Shown here piece after piece: positions 26,697 through 33,696 of a DNA stretch of 64,000 nt (positions are counted from its first letter, which is position 1; each line of letters opens with the position of its first letter). Origin of the DNA: an uncultured bacterium (GTDB taxonomy: Bacteria; Krumholzibacteriota; Krumholzibacteriia; LZORAL124-64-63). Both the position numbers and the translations under genes were made by a program. The notes beneath the pieces were generated by a model. It had not been told where the DNA came from and ran no database searches. It was given only the letters and a program-made list of their open reading frames with translations. The stretch spans positions 1 to 64,000 of the forward strand of contig CALMJK010000009.1 of NCBI GenBank assembly GCA_937864225.1. Reading direction: 5' to 3'.

Positions 26697-27439
26697 CAGG
26701 GCACCATCACCACCTTGCGGCAGCGCACCAGATCCGCGTTGTCCCCGCGCCACGCCAGACGGACGAGGTAGGCCCCGGCGGCGAGCCGGCGTCCGGCGTC
26801 GTCGGTGCCGTTCCACGACACGACGTGTTCCCCCGCCGTCCGTGGCCCCGCGTCCAGCAGACGCACGCGCCGTCCCCGCGCGTCGAAGAGTTCGAGGCGG
26901 ACGTCGCCGGCGCTCGTCAGCGTGAAGGAGATGCGCGTGGAGGGATTGAAGGGGTTAGGCCGCGGCGGCAGCAGCGCGGCGGCCGGGGCGAGCGCCGACG
27001 GCACATCGGTCGTGGAGGTCAGCACGGTGAAGCGGTCGCTGAGAGCCACGGTGCGGTTGCCGAAGAGATCCTCGCTCTCCACTTGAAGGTAGCACTGGCT
27101 GGATATCAGTTCGGGGGCGGTCCATTCCCAGGTGGATCCTGTCTCGGAGGGGCTGAAGATCAGGCTGTCGGCCGCCGTGCCGTCGATCAGCACCTTCGCG
27201 ATGTGGAGGCTGTCGACGGCGGAGGCGTTCGTCTCCTCGCAGGTCCAGCGGAAAACCAGGGTCTCGCCGCCCCGCACGGTCGTGAAATCCGGCAGCGGTT
27301 CGATCACCAGGCGCGGGGCCAGGGCGTCGAGGGGACTCTGGCCGCTGATCCCCGTGCCAATCCCCGCCGTCGCGGGCCGGAAAATGGCTTCCGCGCCGAA
27401 GGAGAAGAGCGTTATTGCGATAAACAAATATTTTTTCAC
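26696..27439 (-). CDS. Secreted protein with FlgD-like / NPFNP C-terminal domain
   Basis: The 247-residue protein has a signal peptide (KKYLFIAITLFSFGAEA). A central ~100-residue beta-sandwich-like domain (PDFTTVRGGETLVFRWTCEE...) is followed by the FlgD-like Ig domain beginning PPRPNPFNPSTRISFTL and ending VRLAWRGDNADLVRCRKVVMV. Such tails mediate or accompany surface export in FCB bacteria; the central domain is not recognised. The start is GTG in an unusually A-rich context (GTG AAA AAA TAT) without a Shine-Dalgarno. It is coupled to the glycosidase-like gene and may form a secreted pair with it. Confidence 0.72.
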   Translation of the reverse strand: MKKYLFIAITLFSFGAEAIFRPATAGIGTGISGQSPLDALAPRLVIEPLPDFTTVRGGETLVFRWTCEETNASAVDSLHIAKVLIDGTAADSLIFSPSETGSTWEWTAPELISSQCYLQVESEDLFGNRTVALSDRFTVLTSTTDVPSALAPAAALLPPRPNPFNPSTRISFTLTSAGDVRLELFDARGRRVRLLDAGPRTAGEHVVSWNGTDDAGRRLAAGAYLVRLAWRGDNADLVRCRKVVMVP

Positions 27440-27458
27440 GTTTTAGGTTTTGGCTGTT

Positions 27459-27480
27459 AAAAAAGCGCCCGGCCGGGAGC
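27459..27480 (-). terminator. Hairpin plus T tract in the leader of the secreted pair
   Basis: On the minus strand, a 6-position stem with one mismatch (27465-27470 with 27475-27480, loop 27471-27474) is followed by six T residues (27464-27459). It lies about 20 bases upstream of the GTG at 27439, in the 5' leader of the minus-strand genes. No minus-strand gene precedes it, so it may be an attenuator or block antisense read-through. Confidence 0.4.
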
Positions 27481-27580
27481 GACCGGACACCAAGGCTGCG
27501 CTTTCCCCGCTCGACTATTATCTTACCATAAAATGAAGCGGAGGGCCAGTGCCGGTCAATCCGCCGGAGGACGAGATGCC

Positions 27581-28003
27581 ATGCCGAAGCTGCGCAAACG
27601 CTTGATCGTCGTGGGCGACCGTATCCTGGTCCGCCCCGAACGAGGCGAAGAGCGGACCCACACGGGCCTGTATCTGCCCCAGACCGCGGTCAGTTCCCGT
27701 CTGGCCCAGGGCGGGTGGGTCGTGTCCGTGGGCCCGGGCCTGCCGATTCCCGAGCCGGCCGAACTGTACGACGAGGCCGCCCAGCAGCAGGAAGCGGCGG
27801 TCCGCTACGTTCCCATGCAGGCGCAGGAGGGCGACTATGTCCTCTTCCTGCGCAAGTCGGCCGTGGAGATCACCTTCGATCAGAAGCAGTACCTGATCGT
27901 CCCCAACGCCGCGATCCTCGTCCTGGTCCGGGAGGACTGGGACGACGCCAGCGATCCGGGCGGATCGCTGGGGCTGTCGACCAACGACACGGCAGAAGAC
28001 TGA
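27581..28003 (+). CDS. GroES-like co-chaperonin paralogue (extended)
   Basis: The 140-residue protein has a GroES fold. The start is DRILVRPERGEERTHTGLYLP, the usual mobile-loop region reads QTAVSSRLAQGGWVVSVGPG, and the C-terminal strand pair contains GDYVLFLRKSAVEITFDQKQYLIV. It is about 45 residues longer than canonical GroES because of a segment after GPGLPIPEP and an acidic tail. No groEL lies beside it, and I recall divergent stand-alone GroES-like proteins of this form in FCB genomes, so it is probably a paralogue rather than the main GroES. The ATG at 27581 follows GGAGG by 10 bases. Confidence 0.78.
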   Translation: MPKLRKRLIVVGDRILVRPERGEERTHTGLYLPQTAVSSRLAQGGWVVSVGPGLPIPEPAELYDEAAQQQEAAVRYVPMQAQEGDYVLFLRKSAVEITFDQKQYLIVPNAAILVLVREDWDDASDPGGSLGLSTNDTAED

Positions 28004-28097
28004 CCCCGCTAAAGCTCCGCCCCGCCGGGTCGATTCCCTGCCCAAGGAAGCCGGTGGACCGCTCGTCGCGCGGCGCCGGCCGGGAGGAGGCCCGTCC

Positions 28098-28562
28098 GTG
28101 AAGCAGCTCGTCGATGCCGTCTTGGGCCGGCGCGTCACGCTGGGACGCACCGTCACGCTGCGCCTCGCGGTCCGCAACGACATCCGGGGCGTGGAGCAGG
28201 TCGTGCGGGAAACCCTGCGCTTCATAGACGAGCAAGCGGCCCCCGCGCAGGAGTGGCGCCTGCGCTTTGCGCTCTGCCTGCGCGAGACGATCTACAACGC
28301 CGTCATGCACGGCAACCAGGGCCGGCGCGACGCCCAGGTCGACGTCCAGTGCGATTGGCTGCCGGACGCCGCGCGCGTGGTCCTGACCGTTCGCGACGGC
28401 GGGCACGGCTTCAACTGGCGGGCGGCGCTGGCGGCGCAGGACGCCAGCGGGCGGGAGCGCCCGCGAGGGCGCGGGCTGATGATCCTGGTCGGGATGTCCG
28501 AGGGCATCGAGGTGGACGCGGGCGAGGTCCGTTTCTCGCTCAGTCTCCCGCGCGCTCGTTGA
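28098..28562 (+). CDS. RsbW-like ATP-binding anti-sigma / GHKL kinase
   Basis: The 154-residue HATPase_c_2 protein has N-box LCLRETIYNAVMHGNQ, G1 VRDGGHGFNW and G2 GRGLMIL. RsbW/SpoIIAB-type kinases bind a sigma factor and phosphorylate an STAS antagonist on Ser/Thr. The next gene, 34 bases downstream, encodes an STAS protein, so the two form a probable partner-switch pair, although no sigma factor or PP2C phosphatase is adjacent. The start is GTG, with GGGAGGAGG upstream. Confidence 0.82.
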   Translation: MKQLVDAVLGRRVTLGRTVTLRLAVRNDIRGVEQVVRETLRFIDEQAAPAQEWRLRFALCLRETIYNAVMHGNQGRRDAQVDVQCDWLPDAARVVLTVRDGGHGFNWRAALAAQDASGRERPRGRGLMILVGMSEGIEVDAGEVRFSLSLPRAR

Positions 28563-28596
28563 CGCGCGGGCCTCGTTCCGGGACGGAGGAGCGAAC

Positions 28597-28917
28597 GTGT
28601 TGCATCTAAGACGCGACGGCGCCCTGATCCTGACTCCGCAGAAGCCGCTGGTCGCCCTCTACGAGGACGAACTCGGCGCCGACATCAGCGAGTTCATGGC
28701 CGCCGAGACGGCCGGCTGCGCGGCCGTCGTTCTGGACCTCTCCCAGGTGTGCGAAATGGACTCGCGGGGCGTGAGCCTGGTCGTGGATCTGCACCGGCGC
28801 TGCCGGCGCGCGGGGCTTGCCTTCTGCGTGATCGGCGTGACCGAACACCTGCGGCGCGTGCTGGACCTGTGCCAGCTATCGACGCTGTTCCCCGTGGAGA
28901 CGCAGGTCGCCTCGTAG
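28597..28917 (+). CDS. STAS-domain anti-sigma factor antagonist
   Basis: The 106-residue single STAS domain has VVLDLSQVCEMDSRGVSLVVDLHRRCRRAG; the DSRG segment holds the Ser normally phosphorylated by the RsbW-type partner (D-S-x-G). VIGVTEHLRRVLDLCQLSTLFPV is the usual C-terminal helix. It starts with GTG after GGAGGA. Together with the preceding kinase it would release a sigma factor or other target. Target unknown. Confidence 0.85.
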   Translation: MLHLRRDGALILTPQKPLVALYEDELGADISEFMAAETAGCAAVVLDLSQVCEMDSRGVSLVVDLHRRCRRAGLAFCVIGVTEHLRRVLDLCQLSTLFPVETQVAS

Positions 28918-28981
28918 GTTGCTCCCAGCCGGCGCGGTCGGCGTTGATTTTCCGCGCCGCCGGCCGCATGCTCTGCCGATC

Positions 28982-29845
28982 ATGACCGCAATCGATCACC
29001 TGCGCCGTTTCGGCACGTTCCTGCGGCGCCTGCAGCGAGAGATCGGCTACGACGACTGCATGGGGATGGCGGCCCAGATCGCCTTCTATCTCCTGCTGTC
29101 GCTGTTCCCGTTTCTGCTCTTTCTGCTCAGCCTGATCAGCTTTCTGCCCATCCCGAACCTCGAGCGGGAACTGCTGGCCGCGTTGAGCGAGTCGCTGCCC
29201 CTGGAGTCGTACGGCCTGGTCGCGGACAATGTCCAGTCGCTGTTCTCCACGCGGCGGCAGGAATTGCTGGGCTTCGGCCTGCTCGCCTCGCTCTACACCG
29301 GCTCGATGGGCATCGGCGCGCTGATCACGACGATCAACCGCGCCTACAACATCCGCCCGCGGCGCACGCTTCCCCACCAGAAGGCGCTGGCCATCGCGCT
29401 CACGGTCGTGTTGAGCGCCATCATGCTGCTCTCGACGGTCATCGTCGTCTTCGGGCCGAGCGCGACCCACGCGATCTTCCAACACCTCGGCCTGGCCGGC
29501 GACGCCCACAACGCCTGGACACGCTTGCGCTTGGTCGTGGTGTTCGCGCTGAACCTGCTCACCCTGTCCATCCTTTACTACTGGGGACCGGAGGCCCGGC
29601 AGCAGTTTCGCTGGATCCTGCCCGGCGCCGTCACCTCGACGCTGCTCTGGATCGGCGCCTCGTCGCTGTTCCGGCTGTTCGTGCGGAACTTCGGCAGCTA
29701 CGAGGTGACCTACGGCTCGATCACGGCCGTCATCGTGCTCATGGCCTATTTCTGGCTGCTGGGGCTGATCTTCCTGCTCGGCGCGGAGATCAACGCGCTG
29801 ATGAAGCGGATGGACGCGCACGAGCCCGACAGGGCGCGCGCCTAA
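28982..29845 (+). CDS. YihY/BrkB-family inner membrane protein
   Basis: The 287-residue integral membrane protein has about six helices. Hallmarks of the YihY/BrkB family are GMAAQIAFYLLLSLFPFLLFLLSLI, STRRQELLGFGLLASLYTGSMGIGALITTINRAYN, and near the end GSITAVIVLMAYFWLLGLIFLLGAEINA. Once called RNase BN, the family is now regarded as membrane proteins of unclear, possibly transport, function. ATG 28982 was preferred to an in-frame start at 28919, because family homology begins a few residues later (AIDHLRRFGTFLRRL). It sits 8 bases before the PAS gene. Confidence 0.88.
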   Translation: MTAIDHLRRFGTFLRRLQREIGYDDCMGMAAQIAFYLLLSLFPFLLFLLSLISFLPIPNLERELLAALSESLPLESYGLVADNVQSLFSTRRQELLGFGLLASLYTGSMGIGALITTINRAYNIRPRRTLPHQKALAIALTVVLSAIMLLSTVIVVFGPSATHAIFQHLGLAGDAHNAWTRLRLVVVFALNLLTLSILYYWGPEARQQFRWILPGAVTSTLLWIGASSLFRLFVRNFGSYEVTYGSITAVIVLMAYFWLLGLIFLLGAEINALMKRMDAHEPDRARA

Positions 29846-29853
29846 GGAGCTGC

Positions 29854-30195
29854 ATGCCCGACCCCGACTGGACCCGGGAACTGCCCGCCGCGATCACCGT
29901 CTGCGACCGGGACGGGATCATCCTCGCGATGAACGAACGGTCGGTCGCGACCTTCGCCGCTGAAGGGGGCGCGGCGCTGGTCGGCGCCAGCGTGCTGGAC
30001 TGTCACCCCGAGCCGGCGCGCGCGCAGCTGGCGCGCCTGCTGGCCGCCGGAGAGCGCCACGCCTACACGATCGAAAAAAATGGGACGCGCAAGCTGATCT
30101 GGCAGTCCCCGTGGTACGAGGGAGGCGAGTACCGCGGGCTCGTCGAGCTGTCGCTGGAGATCCCGGCGCAGATGCCGCACTTCGTGAGGCGCTGA
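29854..30195 (+). CDS. Small stand-alone PAS-domain protein
   Basis: The 113-residue single PAS domain has ITVCDRDGIILAMNERSVATFAAEGG at the N-terminal strand/helix region, SVLDCHPEPARAQLARLLAAGERHAYTIEKNGTRKLIWQSPWYEGGEYRGLVELSLEIP at the C-terminal sheet (broken up here: CHPEPAR helix, KLIWQSPWY strand, GLVELSLEI strand). Similar short PAS proteins are known without attached output domains. The cofactor is unknown; the conserved C-H-P in the helix recalls heme- or flavin-binding PAS variants. AAGGAG lies 4 bases before the ATG. It may modulate a kinase elsewhere. Confidence 0.75.
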   Translation: MPDPDWTRELPAAITVCDRDGIILAMNERSVATFAAEGGAALVGASVLDCHPEPARAQLARLLAAGERHAYTIEKNGTRKLIWQSPWYEGGEYRGLVELSLEIPAQMPHFVRR

Positions 30196-30233
30196 AGCAG
30201 CGCAGGGCGACGCGTGAAGGAGGTTCCGCTGCG

Positions 30234-30647
30234 ATGACGACCGCCCGAGTCGACTGGGCCGGCGGCCTGCGCTTCGTGGGCGAGGCCGATTCCGGACATC
30301 TCGTGATCATGGACGCGCGCAGCCAGGAGGGCGAGGATCCGGGGGCCTGCACGCCGGTCGAGGCGACGCTGATCGCGCTGTGCGCGTGCAGCGGCGTGGA
30401 CGTGGTGAGCATCCTGCGCAAGATGCAGGCGCCGCCCCGGGCCATGTCGGTTTCGGCCGAGGCGAAGCGGTCGACGGAGCACCCCAAGGTTTTCACCGAA
30501 ATCCGGCTGAAGTTCCACATCGAAGGCGATGTTCCCGAGGGCAAGGCGCGTCGGGCAGTCGATCTGTCCGAAGACACCTATTGCTCGATCAGGGCCATGC
30601 TCGGCGCCACCGCGACGATCACGCACGAGATCGAGATCGTGCCGTGA
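30234..30647 (+). CDS. OsmC/Ohr-family redox protein
   Basis: The 137-residue OsmC-like protein has the conserved PVEATLIALCACSGVDVVSILRKM helix (C in CACSGVD corresponds to the family cysteine) and EAKRSTEHPKVFTEIRLKFHIEGD strand region, with a second Cys in EDTYCSIRAML. OsmC/Ohr proteins reduce organic hydroperoxides through two cysteines, and this YhfA-like subgroup is less characterised. AAGGAGG precedes the ATG by 10 bases. The neighbouring prohibitin-like gene follows 45 bases later. Confidence 0.85.
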   Translation: MTTARVDWAGGLRFVGEADSGHLVIMDARSQEGEDPGACTPVEATLIALCACSGVDVVSILRKMQAPPRAMSVSAEAKRSTEHPKVFTEIRLKFHIEGDVPEGKARRAVDLSEDTYCSIRAMLGATATITHEIEIVP

Positions 30648-30692
30648 ACAGATCCGGCGGCCCGGCCGCCGCCAAGCCAAGGAGGACGATTC

Positions 30693-31505
30693 ATGACTCA
30701 GGTGCCCGTTCCCAACGCGCGCGCGCTGGGCGCTCTCGTCGGCGCGATCCTCGCGCTGATTCTCGTGCTGAACGCCGTGGCCGTCATTCCCGCCGGCCAC
30801 GTCGGCGTGGTGGACCTGTTCGGCAAGGTGTCCGACCGCACGCTCAAGCCGGGCATCAACTTCAAGAACCCGCTGGCGAAGGTCGTGCGGATGTCGGTCA
30901 AGACGCAGGAGATGAAGGAAGTCATGCAGGTCCCCTCCAAGGAGGGGCTGTCCGTGCAGCTCGAGGTGTCGGTGATCCACCACCTCGACCCCGAAAAAGC
31001 CGCCGACGTCTACCGGACCATCGGCCCGAACTACCGCGAGGTCATCCTCGAGCCGAACTTCCGTTCCATCACCCGCGGCGTGACGGCCGGCTACGAGGCG
31101 CGGGCCCTCTACACGTCGGTGCGGGAACAGCTCGCGCAAGAGATCCAGACCCTGCTGGAGCAAACGGTCCGCCCGCGGGGCCTGAACATCGAGTCCACGC
31201 CGCTGCGCCAGGTGGTGCTGCCGCCCAAACTGACCGCCTCCATCGAAGAGAAGCTGCAGAGCGAACAGGAGAGCCAGCGCATGCAGTTCGTGCTGCAGAA
31301 GGAGACGCAGGAAGCCGAGCGCAAGCGCATCGAGGCGCAGGGGATCGCCGACTTCCAGGCCATCGTCTCGCGCGGGTTGAGCGACTCGTTTCTGCGCTGG
31401 AAGGGAATCGAGGCCACCGAGAAGCTGGCGGCCTCCACCAACGCGAAGGTCGTGGTCGTGGGCTCCGGGAAGGACGGCTTGCCCCTCATCCTCGGCGGCA
31501 ACTGA
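30693..31505 (+). CDS. Prohibitin-type SPFH membrane protein
   Basis: The 270-residue protein has an N-terminal transmembrane helix (ALGALVGAILALILVLNAVAV). An SPFH/prohibitin domain follows, starting IPAGHVGVVDLFGKVSDRTLKPGINF and containing HHLDPEKAADVYRTIGPNY, then a charged coiled coil (EEKLQSEQESQRMQFVLQKE). Prohibitin homologs assemble ring scaffolds in the membrane and modulate proteases such as FtsH. No ftsH or NfeD partner is next to it, so a prohibitin rather than a flotillin/NfeD system is more likely. Confidence 0.88.
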   Translation: MTQVPVPNARALGALVGAILALILVLNAVAVIPAGHVGVVDLFGKVSDRTLKPGINFKNPLAKVVRMSVKTQEMKEVMQVPSKEGLSVQLEVSVIHHLDPEKAADVYRTIGPNYREVILEPNFRSITRGVTAGYEARALYTSVREQLAQEIQTLLEQTVRPRGLNIESTPLRQVVLPPKLTASIEEKLQSEQESQRMQFVLQKETQEAERKRIEAQGIADFQAIVSRGLSDSFLRWKGIEATEKLAASTNAKVVVVGSGKDGLPLILGGN

Positions 31506-31515
31506 GCCGGCGGGC

Positions 31516-32310
31516 CTACTTCGCCGTCGCCTTGGCCTTGAGCGCGACGATCTCCGCCGGCAGCGCGAACAGGTCCGCCGGCGGCTGCACGTCGTGCGCG
31601 ATGCTGTCGGTCGCCATCACCATAACCTGCAAGCCGTTCATGAGCGACTGGCGGGCGCGGAAGGGGATCAGCACGCCGTCAACCTCGCGATAGTCTTCCA
31701 GCCATGCCGTGACCTGGACCTCTCCCATGTTCGTCACGAGCTTGGCGTCCTGCTTCACGAGCAGGCCGCTCTGCGCGTCGAGCCACCAGGTCTCGACGTT
31801 CCCCGCGACGGGCGTCATCAGCAGCTTCCAGGCCGGGCGTTCCTGCACGGTGTCGGCGCCCGCGCTTTCCGCCTTCACGAAGTGGCGGTTCCAGTTGAGC
31901 AGAAAATCGAAATCGGCCTCGCGCAGCGCGCGAGCGCGCTCGGCGTCCGCCAAGATGCGCGGGCCCTGCATGGTCGAGTTCTCCCAGCAGGTCTCGCCGT
32001 CGGTGCCGGACGTCATGCTGCCGATCGCGTCCGACTCGACCTTCATGAGCATCAGGTTCGGACGCGTCTGCCAGACCTCGAACGGCGCGCTCAGGCCGAG
32101 CGCGGGGACCTTCAGCGCTCCGACGGCGTGCCGGCTTTGCAGTTTGGCGGCGGCGCCGCCGCCGCTCGCCCGCGCGGCCTCGGCGAGGAGTGCCTCGGCC
32201 GTGGGAGGGGCGTCGGACTGGGCGAGCGCGCCGCGCGGAGTCGGCAGGAGCGCCACGGACGCCGCGGCCAGGGCGGCGACGGCCACGAACCTCGCGAATC
32301 TCGACTGCAT
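31516..32310 (-). CDS. Secreted outer-membrane-lipoprotein-sorting-like protein
   Basis: The 264-residue exported protein has a signal peptide (FVAVAALAAASVALLP, cleavage after ALA). The mature part forms a LolA/LolB-like beta structure: VWQTRPNLMLMKVES, TDGETCWENSTMQGP, TWWLDAQSGLLVKQ and VTAWLEDYREVDGVLIPFRARQ, a pattern found in many FCB outer-membrane lipoprotein-sorting proteins. Binding of a lipid or lipoprotein is inferred from fold similarity only. The second ATG (32310) was used because GGGAG sits 6 bases upstream; the first ATG at 32316 directly abuts that motif. It follows the S41 peptidase gene by 38 bases and is likely in one operon. Confidence 0.72.
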   Translation of the reverse strand: MQSRFARFVAVAALAAASVALLPTPRGALAQSDAPPTAEALLAEAARASGGGAAAKLQSRHAVGALKVPALGLSAPFEVWQTRPNLMLMKVESDAIGSMTSGTDGETCWENSTMQGPRILADAERARALREADFDFLLNWNRHFVKAESAGADTVQERPAWKLLMTPVAGNVETWWLDAQSGLLVKQDAKLVTNMGEVQVTAWLEDYREVDGVLIPFRARQSLMNGLQVMVMATDSIAHDVQPPADLFALPAEIVALKAKATAK

Positions 32311-32348
32311 CGACATCTCCCTTCGTCGCACGTGAACGCCGGGCGCGG

Positions 32349-33671
32349 TCAATCCGCGCCGAGGATCCAGGCCAGGGCCGCGGCCAGCGCGTTGTCGCGC
32401 CCGGCCAGCAGATCGGCTCGGGTATGCGGCGCCAGCACGTCCGGCTCCGCGCCGCGCCCCTCCAGCTGTCGTCCGCCCTGCGAGACATAGTCGGCCACGG
32501 CGTACTGGAAGCCGTCTCCGTTGGGCAGCTCTTCGATGTACGACGGCAGCGCCGCGCCCGCCGTGCGCGTGCCGAACAGGCGAGCCCGCCCGAGGTCGCG
32601 CAATCCGGCCGCCATGATCTCGGCGGTCGAGGCGCTCAGGCCGTCGATCAGAATCGCCACCTTGCCGCCGTACGTGACCGGGCGAGGTGAAACCGCGAAT
32701 TTCAGCTCGCTGTCGCGCGTGATCATGCGGCCCAGCACGAGCCCCTGCGCCTCGACGAGCCAGCCCGACATGCCGGTCGCCATGACGCCGATGCCGCCGG
32801 GATTGCCGCGCAGGTCGATGATCACGCCCGGGGCGGACATGAACTCGGTCATGGCCGCGCCGAAGCCGCCCATCACGCCGTTCGGATCGAAAAAACCCGA
32901 GCAATAAATGTAACCGACGCCGTCCTCGAGGTGCCGCGACTCGAGACGGGCGTAGAACGGCGGCAGGCTGCCCAGCACGGCGCGCGTGCCGGGCGGCGCC
33001 TTGAGCGGCAGGGACACCGCGACCACCCGCTCCTGGCCGTCTCGGAAACGGACGTCGACCACGCGGCCGGGCGGCCCGTGCAGGCGCGCGTGCACCGCCG
33101 ACACGGCCAGATGATCGAGCAGCGTCTGGCCCGCGAAATCTCGCGTAATCGTGGCCAGAATGGGGCGCAGCTCCTGACCGCCGGCGTCGAGCAGTTCCCA
33201 TCCCTGCCGCACGCCCAGGTCGTAGGCCGCCGAACCGGGCTCGACCTCGGTCACGATCGCCTGCCCGTCGAGCACGCGCACGTCGAAGCCGGCGCGGCCC
33301 TCGCCACCGGGCGCCTCGCCGAGGCTGCGCCGTGTTTCGCTCGGGAAGATGGCGAAGTGCGTCTGTCCGAGCGTCGCGAGCGCGGCCTGCATCGCCGCGC
33401 GCGCCTCCGCCATGGTGCGCGCGCGTTCCACGCGGGGGCGCAGCGTGTCGCGCACGGCCGCCCAGTCGAGCCCGTGCAGGCTCGGGTCCCAGTGTTTGTC
33501 GCGCACGGTGGTCCAGACGCGATCGAATGACCGCAGGGCCAAGTCGCGCTCGGCGCCCGAAAGGCCCGGCGGCGCGACTTGCCTCCGGGACGGCGTTCCG
33601 GCGCAGCCGGCCAGCAAGGCGGCGGCGAGCCCCAGGCAGCGCAGCGCGAACAGTCGTGTCAACAGGCGCAC
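32349..33671 (-). CDS. S41-family peptidase, lipoprotein
   Basis: The 440-residue lipoprotein has lipobox LLAGC near residue 22, an N-terminal helical domain, and a PDZ-like domain (~135-230, VLDGQAIVTEVEPGSAAYDLGVRQGWELL). The S41 core includes GVIIDLRGNPGG and the nucleophile loop LSASTAEIMAAG. The position that normally holds the catalytic Lys in CtpA/Tsp (G-x-x-T-x-GK) reads GTRTAGAA, so it belongs to the non-CtpA branch of S41, whose catalytic base differs. It probably processes periplasmic or surface proteins. The start is GTG. Confidence 0.86.
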   Translation of the reverse strand: MRLLTRLFALRCLGLAAALLAGCAGTPSRRQVAPPGLSGAERDLALRSFDRVWTTVRDKHWDPSLHGLDWAAVRDTLRPRVERARTMAEARAAMQAALATLGQTHFAIFPSETRRSLGEAPGGEGRAGFDVRVLDGQAIVTEVEPGSAAYDLGVRQGWELLDAGGQELRPILATITRDFAGQTLLDHLAVSAVHARLHGPPGRVVDVRFRDGQERVVAVSLPLKAPPGTRAVLGSLPPFYARLESRHLEDGVGYIYCSGFFDPNGVMGGFGAAMTEFMSAPGVIIDLRGNPGGIGVMATGMSGWLVEAQGLVLGRMITRDSELKFAVSPRPVTYGGKVAILIDGLSASTAEIMAAGLRDLGRARLFGTRTAGAALPSYIEELPNGDGFQYAVADYVSQGGRQLEGRGAEPDVLAPHTRADLLAGRDNALAAALAWILGAD

Positions 33672-33696
33672 CTTTCCGCGCCGGCGGGCGCCGCGG

